The position numbers and the translations under genes were made by a program. 64,000 nt of DNA from Polyangiaceae bacterium (lineage in GTDB: Bacteria > Myxococcota_A > Polyangia > Polyangiales > Polyangiaceae), in the NCBI GenBank assembly GCA_020633205.1, contig JACKEB010000019.1:296950-360949 (forward strand). The letters run 5' to 3'. Positions within the stretch are counted from its first letter, which is position 1. Every line of letters begins with the position of its first letter. Under the pieces are notes generated by a model that worked only from the letters and a program-made list of their open reading frames with translations, did no database searches and was not told where the DNA came from. Positions 26,272 to 35,300 of the stretch are shown piece by piece.

Positions 26272-28930
26272 CCGTGAGGCGTCGCAGCGCGGCGCTTGGA
26301 GCCTTGGTGCGGAACAAGCACTTGCGGAGCTGGAGAGTCGCGAAGCGGGGCTAACCGACAGCGAAGTCAGCGCACGCCGCGAACGCTACGGCCTAAACCA
26401 GCTCGCGAGCGCCCCGAAGAAGAGCCTGCTCGCTCGCCTCGCCGCGCAGTTCACGGATGTCACCGTGCTCGCGCTGATCGTCGCGGCGATCATCGCCGTG
26501 GTGCTCGGCCAGCTGGAAGCGGGTCTCACGCCGCTGGAACAATTCGGCGACGCGATCGCCATCGCGGTGATCGTGATCTTGAACGCCTTGATCGGCCTCG
26601 TTCAAGAGAGCCGCGCGGAAAGAGCGCTGGAGGCACTCGCCGGGCGCGCGGCCCCGGTGGCGCGGGTGCGGCGAGACGGCCACGAGCTCGACGTGCCCGC
26701 GGTGGAGCTGGTGCCCGGAGACATCATCGCCCTCGAGGAGGGATCGCGCGTGCCCGCAGACGCTCGCCTGATTGAAGCCCACGGCCTCGCGACCAACGAA
26801 TCCGCCCTGACGGGCGAGTCGCTGCCCGTCGACAAATCAGCCGACCGCATCCTCCCGGAAGCAACAGACCTCGCGGACCGTACGAACTGTCTCTACCTCG
26901 GCACGTTCGTCACCCGAGGCAAGGGGCACGCCGTGGTGATGGCGACGGGCATGGACTCCGCCCTCGGTGAAATCGCCCGCTTGCTCGAGAGCGTGGAGGC
27001 ACCGGAGACGCCGTTGCAGCGCGACCTGCGCCGCTTTGGCATTCAGATCGTGCTTGTTTGCTTGGCGCTGGGTGTGCTGGTGTTCGTCGTCACCTTCCTG
27101 CAAGGTCAAGGCAGCCTGCGAGTGCTTCTGCTGACGGCAGTGAGCCTGGCGGTGGCGGCCATTCCCGAAGGCTTGCCGGCGGTAACCACCATCGTGTTGG
27201 CGCTTGGGGTGCAACGCATGGCTCGCCGCGAAGCGCTGGTGCGCAAGCTGCCAGCGGTGGAGACCCTCGGCAGCGCCGACTTCATCTGCACCGACAAAAC
27301 CGGCACGTTGACCCAGAACCGCATGGCCGTGCGCCGGGTCACGAACCTCGAGCACGAGCACACCCTGGAAGAGAGCCCTGACGCAACATTGCCGGATGAA
27401 GCAGCCGAGAGCTTCGCCCGGCTGATCTTGGCCGCGCGCTACACGCCTGCCGCACGGATACACAATGGACACGTGGTCGGCGACCCGACGGACGCGGCGC
27501 TGCTCAGCTTTCACCTGAAGCACGTGGAAGAGCCCGCCCCCACCAGCAAACGAGAGCTGCCCTTCGACGCCGACCGCAAGCTCGCCAGCGCCGTGGTCGA
27601 GCTAGATGGGCCGCGGCTGTTCGTGCATGGCGCCGCGGAGGCGGTGCTCGGGCGCACCACGAGGCTGTGGCGGGCTGGCGAGAAGTGCGGCTTGGAGAGC
27701 GCGGACAAGCAGCGCTTGAGCGAGGTGCAGAGCGAGTGGGGCAAAGCCGGGCTGCGTGTGCTCGCTCTGGCCGAGCGCTCCCTCAAGGCCGATGCCGGAG
27801 CGAGCGACGACCAACTCGAGCAAGGCTTGTGTCTCCTCGGCTTGGTGGGCCTCAGCGATCCGCCGCGCCCAGAGGTACGCGCCGCGATCGAAAAAGCAGC
27901 ACGCGCCGGAGTCCGCACGGTGATGATCACGGGGGACCACCCAGTGACCGCTCAAGCCATCGCGCGCGAGGTCGGGATCGGGGGAGAGGCGCCCCAGGTG
28001 CTACCGGGGTCCGAACTCGAGCAACTGACGGACGAGGAGTTACAAAGCCGCGCGGAATCGGTGTCAGTCGTCGCCCGCGCCACCGCAGCTCACAAGCTGC
28101 GCTTCGTCGAGGCGCTGCAAAAGCGTGGACACATCGTCGCGATGACGGGAGACGGCGTAAACGACGCGCCGGCGCTGCGTGCGGCGTCGATCGGCGTTGC
28201 CATGGGGCAATCAGGGACTGACGTCGCGCGTGAAGCGGGCGACCTGGTACTAGCCGATGACAACTACACGACGATTGTCGCCGCGATCGAAGAGGGGCGC
28301 ACAATCTTCGCGAATATCCGACGCTTCATCTTGTTCTTGCTCAGCATCAATGCCGGGCTAGTGTTGGCCGTGCTCGTGGCCGCGTTGATTGGCTGGCCAC
28401 CGCTCCTCACCCCCACCCAAATCCTATGGATCAATTTGGTGACGAACGGCTTGCCCGCGCTCGCGTTGGGGGCCGAGCCTGCCCACGGCGAACCCATGTT
28501 GAGGGGCCCGCGGGATCCTTCCGCGCCGCTCCTGAGCTGGCAGGATTTCGCCTGGATCCTCGGCTACGGCGCCTTCATGGCGGTGCTTGGGCTCGGGGCC
28601 TACTGGTATCTCCGCGAGGATGCACACCAGGCGCGCAGCGTGGCCTTCTTGGTGCTGTCGGTAGGTCCGCTGCTCCACGCGCTGAACTGCCGCCACCCGA
28701 CGCGTTCCGTGTTTCAGCTAGGTGTCTTCACGAACCCGAAGCTGTGGGCCGCCATCGCGATCGGCCTCGTGCTTCAAGCGCTTGCGCTCTACACCCCAGG
28801 GCTGACCAAGGTGTTCTCGGCGTCGCCGCTATCCGGCTCGGCGCTTGGCTGGGGTCTCGGCGTTTGCCTCTTGTTCTGGGTCGGCGGCGAGCTCCAGAAG
28901 GCTGTCGCTCGACTGCGCAGCAACGACTAG
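26240..28930 (+). CDS. P2A-type cation-transporting ATPase (Ca2+-ATPase-like, CtpF-like)
   Basis: 896 residues with all P-type hallmarks: cation-ATPase N-terminal domain (GLTDSEVSARRERYGLNQL), actuator TGES, the PEGLPAVTT sequence in helix M4 typical of P2 pumps, phosphorylation site DKTGTLT, TGD and GDGVNDAPAL, and six C-terminal membrane segments. No N-terminal heavy-metal domain is present. It could export Ca2+ or Mn2+. Among mycobacterial pumps the setting recalls CtpF of the DosR regulon, also found with stress proteins and CBS proteins. Start ATG 26240 lies inside the CBS gene; no strong ribosome site is visible, consistent with translational coupling. Confidence 0.93.
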   Translation: MPETKPANPASREASQRGAWSLGAEQALAELESREAGLTDSEVSARRERYGLNQLASAPKKSLLARLAAQFTDVTVLALIVAAIIAVVLGQLEAGLTPLEQFGDAIAIAVIVILNALIGLVQESRAERALEALAGRAAPVARVRRDGHELDVPAVELVPGDIIALEEGSRVPADARLIEAHGLATNESALTGESLPVDKSADRILPEATDLADRTNCLYLGTFVTRGKGHAVVMATGMDSALGEIARLLESVEAPETPLQRDLRRFGIQIVLVCLALGVLVFVVTFLQGQGSLRVLLLTAVSLAVAAIPEGLPAVTTIVLALGVQRMARREALVRKLPAVETLGSADFICTDKTGTLTQNRMAVRRVTNLEHEHTLEESPDATLPDEAAESFARLILAARYTPAARIHNGHVVGDPTDAALLSFHLKHVEEPAPTSKRELPFDADRKLASAVVELDGPRLFVHGAAEAVLGRTTRLWRAGEKCGLESADKQRLSEVQSEWGKAGLRVLALAERSLKADAGASDDQLEQGLCLLGLVGLSDPPRPEVRAAIEKAARAGVRTVMITGDHPVTAQAIAREVGIGGEAPQVLPGSELEQLTDEELQSRAESVSVVARATAAHKLRFVEALQKRGHIVAMTGDGVNDAPALRAASIGVAMGQSGTDVAREAGDLVLADDNYTTIVAAIEEGRTIFANIRRFILFLLSINAGLVLAVLVAALIGWPPLLTPTQILWINLVTNGLPALALGAEPAHGEPMLRGPRDPSAPLLSWQDFAWILGYGAFMAVLGLGAYWYLREDAHQARSVAFLVLSVGPLLHALNCRHPTRSVFQLGVFTNPKLWAAIAIGLVLQALALYTPGLTKVFSASPLSGSALGWGLGVCLLFWVGGELQKAVARLRSND

Positions 28931-28997
28931 CGAGCGCTCCCCTCCCCCCCAAACTCCGGCCCAAACTCTGGTTGGGCGCTGGAGAACAGAAAGCGTG

Positions 28998-30293
28998 ATG
29001 AACGACTACAGTTCGAAACTGGTCAGCGTCGAGACGGCGATCAAACGCATTCCTCCAGGAGCGCGGATCTTGATCGCGTCCGGCGCGGCGGAGCCCCTTG
29101 GGCTGGTGGACGGTCTGGTGAGCCACGGCGATCACCTGGCCGGAAACGAGATTGTCCACTTGCTGACCCTTGGACCAGCGCCCTACGTTGCTCAGGGGCT
29201 CGAGCGCCGCTTCCGCCACAAGGCGTTCTTCATCGGCGCCAACGTGCGCGCCGCGGTGCAAGAGGGACGCGCGGATTTCATGCCGGTGTTCCTATCGGAG
29301 ATCCCCCGCTTGATCCGTGAGGGACACGTGCCGATCCAAGTGGCGCTGATTCAGGTGAGCCCGCCGGATCGCCATGGCTTCGTCAGCCTGGGTGTCTCCG
29401 TGGACATCGTGCACGCCGGAGTGGATGCCGCCGATTTAATCCTCGCGGAAGTGAACCCGAATATGCCTCGGGCGCTTGGCGACTCCTTCATTCACATGAG
29501 CCGTATCCACGCGCTCGTTGCGACGGAAGCGCCGCTACTGGAGCTGGAAGCGAATCCTCAGAACGAGGTGTGCCAGGAGATTGGGCGCAACGTCGCCAAG
29601 TTGATCCCCGACGGCAGCACGATTCAGGTCGGTATCGGCAGCATCCCCGACGCCGTTTGCGCGGCGCTGCACAGCCACCACGACCTGGGCGTGCACACCG
29701 AGATGTTCTCGGACGGAATGATGCGCCTCGCCGAAGCAGGCGTCGTCACTGGCCGCCGCAAGACGCGCTTGCCCGGCAAGATGGTGACGTCCTTCGTGAT
29801 GGGCTCGCGCAAGCTCTACGACTGGTTGCATGACAACCCTCAGGTGGAGATGCGCGGCAGCGACTACACCAACGACCCGTTCGTTATCGCCGCGAACGAC
29901 AGCATGATCGCGATCAACTCGGCGCTAGCCGTGGACCTCACGGGTCAAGTCGCCGCAGACACCCTCGCCGGGCGCTTCTTCAGCGGCATCGGCGGTCAAG
30001 TCGACTTCATCCGTGGGGCCGCGCGCAGCCGGGGCGGCAAGCCGATCATCGCTCTGCCTGCCACGGCCAAGGGCGGCACGGTGAGCCGGATTCAAACGAC
30101 GTTGGAACAAGGCGCAGGCATCGTGACCAGCCGGGGCGACGTGAACTACGTCGCTACGGAGTTCGGGGTCGCGCAGCTTTGGGGTAAGACGATTCGCGAG
30201 CGCACAGAAGCGTTGATCGGCATTGCCCACCCGGATTTTCGTGCCGAACTCTGGAGCGGCGCGAAGGCGCGGCGCTACGTCTTTGCGAGCTGA
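28998..30293 (+). CDS. Acetyl-CoA hydrolase/transferase family CoA-transferase
   Basis: 431 residues from ATG 28998 (GGAGAA upstream; GTG 28995 also possible). Matches the 4-hydroxybutyrate/acetyl-CoA hydrolase-transferase family: VALIQVSPPDRHGFVSLGVS in the N-domain, VQVGIGSIPDAVCAAL and DLGVHTEMFSDGMM, then SGIGGQVDFIRGA and VVTSRGDVNYVATEFG-type C-domain sequence. Such enzymes exchange CoA between acyl-CoA and acetate, which allows acetate production with energy conservation under oxygen limitation. It lies between the cation pump and a USP gene on the same strand, probably one transcript. Confidence 0.9.
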   Translation: MNDYSSKLVSVETAIKRIPPGARILIASGAAEPLGLVDGLVSHGDHLAGNEIVHLLTLGPAPYVAQGLERRFRHKAFFIGANVRAAVQEGRADFMPVFLSEIPRLIREGHVPIQVALIQVSPPDRHGFVSLGVSVDIVHAGVDAADLILAEVNPNMPRALGDSFIHMSRIHALVATEAPLLELEANPQNEVCQEIGRNVAKLIPDGSTIQVGIGSIPDAVCAALHSHHDLGVHTEMFSDGMMRLAEAGVVTGRRKTRLPGKMVTSFVMGSRKLYDWLHDNPQVEMRGSDYTNDPFVIAANDSMIAINSALAVDLTGQVAADTLAGRFFSGIGGQVDFIRGAARSRGGKPIIALPATAKGGTVSRIQTTLEQGAGIVTSRGDVNYVATEFGVAQLWGKTIRERTEALIGIAHPDFRAELWSGAKARRYVFAS

Positions 30294-30377
30294 GCCGCAG
30301 GCAACGAGAGGAAGCGCCAATCGGGGCTATTCAAGAGGCCGCCGGTAGCGGTAGACCAAGGGACGGAGAGACGACTG

Positions 30378-30851
30378 ATGAACGTTCGCAAGATGCTGGT
30401 CGCAGTGGACTATTCCCCGTGCTCGAAGAACGCCGTCGAATACGCGCTCTTCCTCGCCGCGAAGTTCGGCGCCCGGGTCGATCTGATGCACGCCTGGGAT
30501 CGCCCGTACTACGCGCGCGAACACGAGATCGTGCTGGGCAAGGACTCCGGCAACCCGAAGACGCTCACCCAGGTGCTCGAAGAGACGGCTCTCGAAGAGA
30601 TGAAGAGCTTCATGGCGACCATCGACGTGCCCGAAGGCGTCGAGGTGCACCACCGCGTTTGCTCCGGGCACGTGGCAACCGTGGTGCTCGAAGCCGCCGC
30701 CCAGGACGGCTACGATCTGCTCGTCACGGGCACCCACGGCCGCACAGGCTTCAAGCATATGTTGCTCGGAAGCGTCGCGGAGCGGCTGGTCCGTCTCTCC
30801 CCGGTGCCCGTGATCACCGTGCCACCGCCGGCTGCCGAAAAGACCAAGTAG
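30378..30851 (+). CDS. Universal stress protein (UspA family)
   Basis: 157 residues, single Usp domain. Starts KMLVAVDYSPCSKNAVEYAL and ends with the nucleotide-binding pattern GTHGRTG-x9-GSVAERLVR. Presence of the G-x2-G-x9-G(S/T) motif marks it as an ATP-binding type. GGAGAG precedes the ATG. It follows the CoA-transferase by 84 bp and may share its transcript. Role in the cytoplasm during stress or low oxygen is inferred from the neighbourhood. Confidence 0.93.
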   Translation: MNVRKMLVAVDYSPCSKNAVEYALFLAAKFGARVDLMHAWDRPYYAREHEIVLGKDSGNPKTLTQVLEETALEEMKSFMATIDVPEGVEVHHRVCSGHVATVVLEAAAQDGYDLLVTGTHGRTGFKHMLLGSVAERLVRLSPVPVITVPPPAAEKTK

Positions 30852-30866
30852 ACGGACGCTCTTTCC

Positions 30867-32153
30867 TTACGGAACGAACACCGTACGCGGATCAATCTGG
30901 GTGGGCTTCAGGGTCCACCAGGGAGCTGCGCCGACAGCAGAGCCTTCTTGGAATATCCGAACGGATTCTCCGTCTGTCGCCACGCTGAGCTGGGGTGACC
31001 CTCCGTTCCAGATTGAGACACGCGCATGGGGAGGGAGTGCTCCCGCGGACCTCTCTCCGCCTGCGGCTACGGCGAAGGCCTGACCCGTATCCTCGGGGTA
31101 CTCCTGAACATGAAGCGCAAGCGTGGGCGCCGAAGTTCCTTCTGGCGCCACCAACCGGAGCTGTTCTCCGAGGTTCGCGCTGGGATAGAGCCACATCACT
31201 GCGTGCACTCGGAACGCTTGCCCGGCAATGCGCACGACGTCGCCCGGACGCGTCTCACTGAATCGGCGCACCCGATGAGCGCGTGTGAAGAGCAACACGC
31301 AGAGCGCGATCGCCCCAGGCAACCCTGCGAGGGGCAACAACAACAACAGGACTGGAAACCACACGCCGCTGAGGTCGCCAAGAACCGCGGCACCAAGCGG
31401 CAGGAAAATCGGGCCCAACGCAGAGAGCTTGGCTGCGCTGAACACCGCGCTGTCCGCCCGATTTGCTGCGGCGTGCTCCGCGACTCTGAGCTCCCCGAGC
31501 TGGTCGAGCAGCGTCCCCACTTGGACGCGCAGCGCGCTGCCGTCGATCAGGTTGGATGCACCACAGTAGCGGCACACTCGCACCGATCCTGCCGAGCCGA
31601 GTCCCCCACCACACAGTCGACAGCGAGGTGCGCCGCCCTGAAGTGGCGGCAGGGCACGAGGCGGCGTGCTGCTCTTGCGAAAGCGGACGAACGCCCAGCA
31701 CAGAATGCTCGCGCTCAGCGCGGCGCCGAGGAGCAACGCGAACATCGCCCACGTCGCTCCAGGAGAATCGGGAGCCCCGCCCAGCAGCGCGTCGACGACG
31801 CCAACCCCATCAGGCAGCGTGGACGCCGAGATGAAGAACGCCGCACCTCCGAGGACCAACCAACTGCCCCCAGAAGAGGCGAGGCCGAGGACGACCATCG
31901 TCTCGGCTTCCAGACGTTGGAACAGCAAGCGTCGATGCTCGTGTACCGCGACGCGACCCACCAGCAGAGCCGCCTCCGCAACGCGCTGAGCTTCGGCTGG
32001 GGGTAGCGGGGCGGTCGAACGACAGTGATGACACGCGGAGAGCGCAGCCCCCAAGACGATCTGCTGCGCAGCACCACAGTGTTGACACTGGGCTACGAAC
32101 CCTTCCCCCTGAACCATCGACGGATCATCGTCGGCGAAGGGTGACGCTGACAA
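30867..32153 (-). CDS. Membrane protein with two zinc ribbons, function unknown
   Basis: 428 residues. Two CxxC pairs near the N-terminus (CQHCG...CHHC, about 23-45) and two around 177-200 (CRLCG...CRYCG) suggest zinc ribbons. At least three or four hydrophobic segments lie near 85-105, 130-155 and 245-290. The last 100 residues are soluble and beta-rich (VVRIAGQAFRVHAVMWLYPS). Convergent with the USP gene. No family recognised; not obviously part of the stress set except by position. Confidence 0.7.
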   Translation of the reverse strand: MSASPFADDDPSMVQGEGFVAQCQHCGAAQQIVLGAALSACHHCRSTAPLPPAEAQRVAEAALLVGRVAVHEHRRLLFQRLEAETMVVLGLASSGGSWLVLGGAAFFISASTLPDGVGVVDALLGGAPDSPGATWAMFALLLGAALSASILCWAFVRFRKSSTPPRALPPLQGGAPRCRLCGGGLGSAGSVRVCRYCGASNLIDGSALRVQVGTLLDQLGELRVAEHAAANRADSAVFSAAKLSALGPIFLPLGAAVLGDLSGVWFPVLLLLLPLAGLPGAIALCVLLFTRAHRVRRFSETRPGDVVRIAGQAFRVHAVMWLYPSANLGEQLRLVAPEGTSAPTLALHVQEYPEDTGQAFAVAAGGERSAGALPPHARVSIWNGGSPQLSVATDGESVRIFQEGSAVGAAPWWTLKPTQIDPRTVFVP

Positions 32154-32189
32154 CTTAAAGCAGCCAGCGCCGGATCGATGCAGCGAATC

Positions 32190-32636
32190 TCAGCTGAGGT
32201 GCTTCGCCGCCTCGCGCAGTCCGTCCTCGAGCCCAGGGCTGCCGAGCTGATCCGCAAGGATACGCAGCGCGTCGGTGGTGGTGAACACACCGACGAGCTT
32301 CGAGCCCTCCATCACCACGGCCGCGCCGTATTTGTTGTCCGCCATGGTGCGCGCAACGGACGCGAGCGAGTCACTGGGCGCGACCTGGAACGGCTCCGCG
32401 GTCATGGCCTCCTCGACCTTCACCTTCTCAGGGTCGATGTCGGGCAGCGTCTGCACCAAATGAATGTCTCGCTGGCTGAGCAACCCCACCAGCTTTCCAC
32501 CGTGCAACACCGGCAGGTGGCGGATGTGGAGCTTGCGCATCTGGTCCGCTGCCGCGGCCAGGCTTTGCTCCTGACCGATGGAATGCGGCTGAGCGGTCAT
32601 GAACTCGGAGATGGGGGCCTTCGCGTGGGCAGTCAT
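32190..32636 (-). CDS. Two-CBS-domain protein
   Basis: 148 residues from ATG 32636. Two CBS repeats cover nearly the whole protein: ISEFMTAQPHSIGQEQSLAA with HIRHLPVLHGGKLVGLLSQRD, and VEEAMTAEPFQVAPSDSLAS with GAAVVMEGSKLVGVFTTTD. Similar in size to the hypoxic response protein Hrp1 of mycobacteria. A sigma54-like element lies just upstream, placing the ATG near +3; an internal ATG at 32600 is an alternative start. Divergent from a USP-CBS pair. Confidence 0.9.
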   Translation of the reverse strand: MTAHAKAPISEFMTAQPHSIGQEQSLAAAADQMRKLHIRHLPVLHGGKLVGLLSQRDIHLVQTLPDIDPEKVKVEEAMTAEPFQVAPSDSLASVARTMADNKYGAAVVMEGSKLVGVFTTTDALRILADQLGSPGLEDGLREAAKHLS

Positions 32637-32648
32637 ACGCAAACCTTA

Positions 32649-32664
32649 AGCGAGCGCCGTGCCA
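32649..32664 (-). promoter_or_regulatory. Sigma54-like -24/-12 promoter for the CBS gene
   Basis: Minus-strand TGGCACGGCGCTCGCT matches the consensus TGGCACG-N4-TTGC(A/T) with one mismatch and keeps GG-N10-GC spacing. Predicted start near 32638, so the message would be almost leaderless for the ATG at 32636. Confidence 0.5.
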
Positions 32665-32854
32665 GCCGTTTCAAGCTAGAAAAGCCGGGTTCCGGCGATC
32701 GGAGCCGGAGGATTTGCGAAATTCTCGCGGCGGGAGATCTCTAGCCGCACGCGTTGCGCTTCAGCGCGCCTCACGGGCCGGGGACCGCGAGCGCAGCGGA
32801 CGCGTCATCCTAAGAAAAGCGCTGCAAAGCAGCGCTCGCAGAGCAGCCATTGCG

Positions 32855-32870
32855 TGGCGCAGCTGATGCA
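32855..32870 (+). promoter_or_regulatory. Sigma54-like promoter for the USP-CBS pair
   Basis: TGGCGCAGCTGATGCA keeps GG-N10-GC and the -12 TGCA, with deviations at two -24 positions and one -12 position. Predicted start near 32881, six bases before the USP start codon, which has no Shine-Dalgarno. Confidence 0.4.
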
Positions 32871-32886
32871 AGCAGCCTTAGCCATC

Positions 32887-33336
32887 ATGAGTAGTGAGCT
32901 GTTCCCCATCGTTGTTCCGGTCGACTTCTCAGACGCTTCTTGGGTCGCGCTCGAGCGCGCACTCAAGCTGGCGAACAGCGCGAGTGCCGTCCACGTCGTC
33001 CACGTGTTGCGGCCGCTGTCCGCGATGGAACCCGGCGTCGCCTGGGGCACGATCGATGACGGAACACGCGAGCAAGCTGCGAAGGAGCGCTTGGCTCGAG
33101 AGCTGAAAGAGCGCGGCCACGAAGGCGTCGAAGCAAAGGTGCTGTTCGGTGAGCCGGCGCGGCGCGTCGCCGACTACGCCGAGGAGCAGGGCGCACCGAT
33201 GGTCGTCGTGAGTGCGTTTGGCCACAGCGGCATCATGCGCGTGTTGCTCGGCTCCGTAGCAGAGCGCGTGGTGCGCCTCAGCAAATGCGATGTGCTCGTG
33301 GTGCGCCCCAACCCTGGAACGGCGACGGCACTGTGA
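32887..33336 (+). CDS. Universal stress protein
   Basis: 149 residues from ATG 32887, needed to keep the first beta strand (FPIVVPVDFSDASWVALERA). The nucleotide loop is altered: VSAFGHSGIMRVLLGSVAERVVR lacks the usual first GTHG but retains the later GS. So ATP binding is less certain than in the other copies. No ribosome site is visible. The stop overlaps the GTG of a CBS gene (GTGA), coupling the two proteins. Confidence 0.9.
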   Translation: MSSELFPIVVPVDFSDASWVALERALKLANSASAVHVVHVLRPLSAMEPGVAWGTIDDGTREQAAKERLARELKERGHEGVEAKVLFGEPARRVADYAEEQGAPMVVVSAFGHSGIMRVLLGSVAERVVRLSKCDVLVVRPNPGTATAL

Positions 33337-33767
33337 GCGACGCCATGGTTGATTCGCGCAGCGTCGCTGATGTGATGACCAAGGATCCCGAGACGGTGGA
33401 TCCCAATGATCAGCTCTTGAACGCCGAGCAGCTCATGAACAACCACCGCTTCCGGCACTTGCCGGTGGTGGATGAAGATGGGCTGCTCGTCGGGGTGCTC
33501 TCTCAGCGCGACCTGTTCCATAGCGCGCTCCTGAAGTGCGCCGGTTTCGGCCAGCACGGCATCGACAAGCTGCTCGACATGTTCCTGGTCAAGGAGGCGA
33601 TGAAGACGGACATCGTCAGCATCACGCCCGACGCGCCGCTGAGCGCCGCGGCAGAGCTGATGCTCGAGCGCAAGCTCGGCTGCCTGCCGGTGCTCGACGG
33701 CGATCGCCTGGTCGGTATCCTTACGGAATCAGACTTCGTGCGCCTGGCCGCGGCCCTCGACGACTAG
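33333..33767 (+). CDS. Two-CBS-domain protein coupled to USP
   Basis: 144 residues from GTG 33333, overlapping the USP stop by 4 bp; ATG 33345 is possible. CBS1 begins VADVMTKDPETVDPNDQLLN with RHLPVVDEDGLLVGVLSQRD. CBS2 begins VKEAMKTDIVSITPDAPLSA with GCLPVLDGDRLVGILTESD. A 25-residue insertion between them contains CAGFGQHGIDKLLDMF. Predicted cytoplasmic nucleotide sensor working with the stress protein encoded just before it. Confidence 0.9.
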   Translation: MSDAMVDSRSVADVMTKDPETVDPNDQLLNAEQLMNNHRFRHLPVVDEDGLLVGVLSQRDLFHSALLKCAGFGQHGIDKLLDMFLVKEAMKTDIVSITPDAPLSAAAELMLERKLGCLPVLDGDRLVGILTESDFVRLAAALDD

Positions 33768-33771
33768 CTCG

Positions 33772-34497
33772 CTAGCGCGGCTTCTGCCAGCCCGCCATGC
33801 GCGCCTGAAGAGCATCCAAAGCGCGCTGGCGCTCGTCTGGCTCAGGGACGCCCACCGCCTGAAAGCGCAGCGCTTGGTGGTGAGTGTCCAATAGGCGCGC
33901 GAGCCGCCGATCGGTCTGCGGGATGCTCATCAGCTCATACAAGCGGGAGCGCACGTTGTTCACTGCTTCCGCCCAGAGCGCGGTCTCTGCTTGGCCCACG
34001 CCACCAACAGACAGCACGAACACTCCGGCTGCACTCGGCGCGACCTCGATGTTCTTCTCGTCGAGGGGCAGCGCGTCGTTGAACGATAGCCCTGTCTCGC
34101 GATCGAGGTGAGGAAACGCCGCAGGGTGAGCCGGAGGCATCCCCACCAGCGCCCGCATCAGGTCCCAGGCGCTGACCATACCGATCACGTGCTCCTCTTC
34201 GTCGCACACGACCAAGCGGTGGACCCGCGCCTCTGCCATTTGCCGCGCGGCATCGCTGATGTTCATCTTCGGCGCGATGCTGAGCACGGGTGCGGACATG
34301 CAGTCCGCCACGTTGCTCGCGCTCTTCGCCACCAAGTCTGGGTACGAAACGATCCCCAGCGGGTGCCCAGCTTCATCCACCACCGGCGCGCCAGAAATCC
34401 CCAGCGCAGTGAAGTAAGTCAGCGCTTCGGCGGTGCGATCCTCGGGGTGCAAACTGAACAGCTCCCCGTTCATGATCTCCCCCACAGTCTTCGACAT
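33772..34497 (-). CDS. Tandem CBS-domain protein, paralogue of the 25.5-kb gene
   Basis: 241 residues, the same length and architecture as the protein before the cation ATPase: CBS1 (VGEIMNGELFSLHPEDRTAE), CBS2 (VADCMSAPVLSIAPKMNISD), then a C-terminal domain with GVFVLSVGGVGQAETALWAEAVNNVRSRLYELM. Only the overall pattern of that last domain is shared between the paralogues (hydrophobic strand, WAEA-x2-x-(I/V)R-x-R). GGGAGG lies 7 nt before the ATG. A sigma54-like element lies 27-42 bp upstream. Convergent with the USP-CBS pair. Confidence 0.85.
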   Translation of the reverse strand: MSKTVGEIMNGELFSLHPEDRTAEALTYFTALGISGAPVVDEAGHPLGIVSYPDLVAKSASNVADCMSAPVLSIAPKMNISDAARQMAEARVHRLVVCDEEEHVIGMVSAWDLMRALVGMPPAHPAAFPHLDRETGLSFNDALPLDEKNIEVAPSAAGVFVLSVGGVGQAETALWAEAVNNVRSRLYELMSIPQTDRRLARLLDTHHQALRFQAVGVPEPDERQRALDALQARMAGWQKPR

Positions 34498-34523
34498 GGT
34501 TTGCCTCCCTTCGCCTCTCAGCC

Positions 34524-34539
34524 TGCAAGCAATGGTCCA
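34524..34539 (-). promoter_or_regulatory. Sigma54-like promoter for the CBS gene at 34.5 kb
   Basis: Minus-strand TGGACCATTGCTTGCA has a perfect -12 element (TTGCA), correct GG-N10-GC spacing and three changes in the -24 part. Predicted start near 34513 gives a 16-nt leader that includes the GGGAGG ribosome site. Confidence 0.45.
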
Positions 34540-34736
34540 ATCGCCGCCGCTTTTGCGCGAATTCAGCCCAACCAGGAGATTTTCGAGATTTTCCGCCTAG
34601 ATTTGTCAACGGACAGGTCACGAACGCGCAACGGAACGCGCACTCCCCTCGCGCAGCCGCTAAACACCGCAGCCTTTGCGGGTTCGCTGTTCGCATTTCT
34701 TTCTTTTTTTGGGGGGGAGGTCAGCCAGGTGCCAGC

Positions 34737-35300
34737 TCAGTCAGCCGCAAAGCCCCGCAGCACCAGCTGCACCAAACGCTGATGCGCGGCGCCGTCCTTA
34801 CCCCCGGCCGCGACCACATCCGGGTGCTCCGGCACGTCGAAATGCTTGCCGATGCCCGGCAACGCATCCACTTCACCCCGCCGGCTCATGGCGTAGAGGC
34901 CCTTCGAGTCTCTGGCTTCGCACACCTCGAGCGGCGCATCGACGAACACCTCGATGAAGCGCGGCGCGAGCTCCCGAGCGTGCTGCCGAAACTCCGCCTT
35001 GTGAGCTGTCGCGGGCACCAGCACCAGGAAGCCTTGTTCAGCAAGCATCGCGGCCAGCCCCGCGAGGCTTGCGTAGAAATCAGCTCGAGACTGTTCGTCG
35101 TAGCCCGGCGCCGGCTTGAGCCGCGCGCGCACGGCATCGCCATCCAAGATCAATGTCGGCCCGCAGTGCGCGCTCAAGAGATCGCGGACACAGCGTGCAA
35201 ACCTGGACTTGCCAGCGCTCGGCCGCCCCGTGATCCAAATCACGCAAGCACGCGCACTCGTCGCGTCACTGCTACGCGACGCCGCACCGCCGCTACTCAC
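34737..35300 (-). CDS. P-loop kinase-like ATP-binding protein (COG0645-type)
   Basis: 187 residues from GTG 35300, which overlaps the upstream stop (GTGA). Walker A is GRPSAGKS in CVIWITGRPSAGKSRFARCV; LILDGDAVRARL resembles adenylylsulfate-kinase and zeta-toxin-like small kinases. In many bacteria this module is fused to the C-terminus of an aminoglycoside-phosphotransferase-like domain; here the two are separate coupled genes. Substrate unknown. It is the last gene of the long cbb3 operon. Confidence 0.82.
   Translation of the reverse strand: MSSGGAASRSSDATSARACVIWITGRPSAGKSRFARCVRDLLSAHCGPTLILDGDAVRARLKPAPGYDEQSRADFYASLAGLAAMLAEQGFLVLVPATAHKAEFRQHARELAPRFIEVFVDAPLEVCEARDSKGLYAMSRRGEVDALPGIGKHFDVPEHPDVVAAGGKDGAAHQRLVQLVLRGFAAD

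Noticed and set aside
34701..34720. T-run followed by G-run downstream of the P-loop kinase
   Set aside because: On the minus strand it reads C-run then A-run, not a U-tract, and no stem precedes it, so it is not a terminator for that operon.
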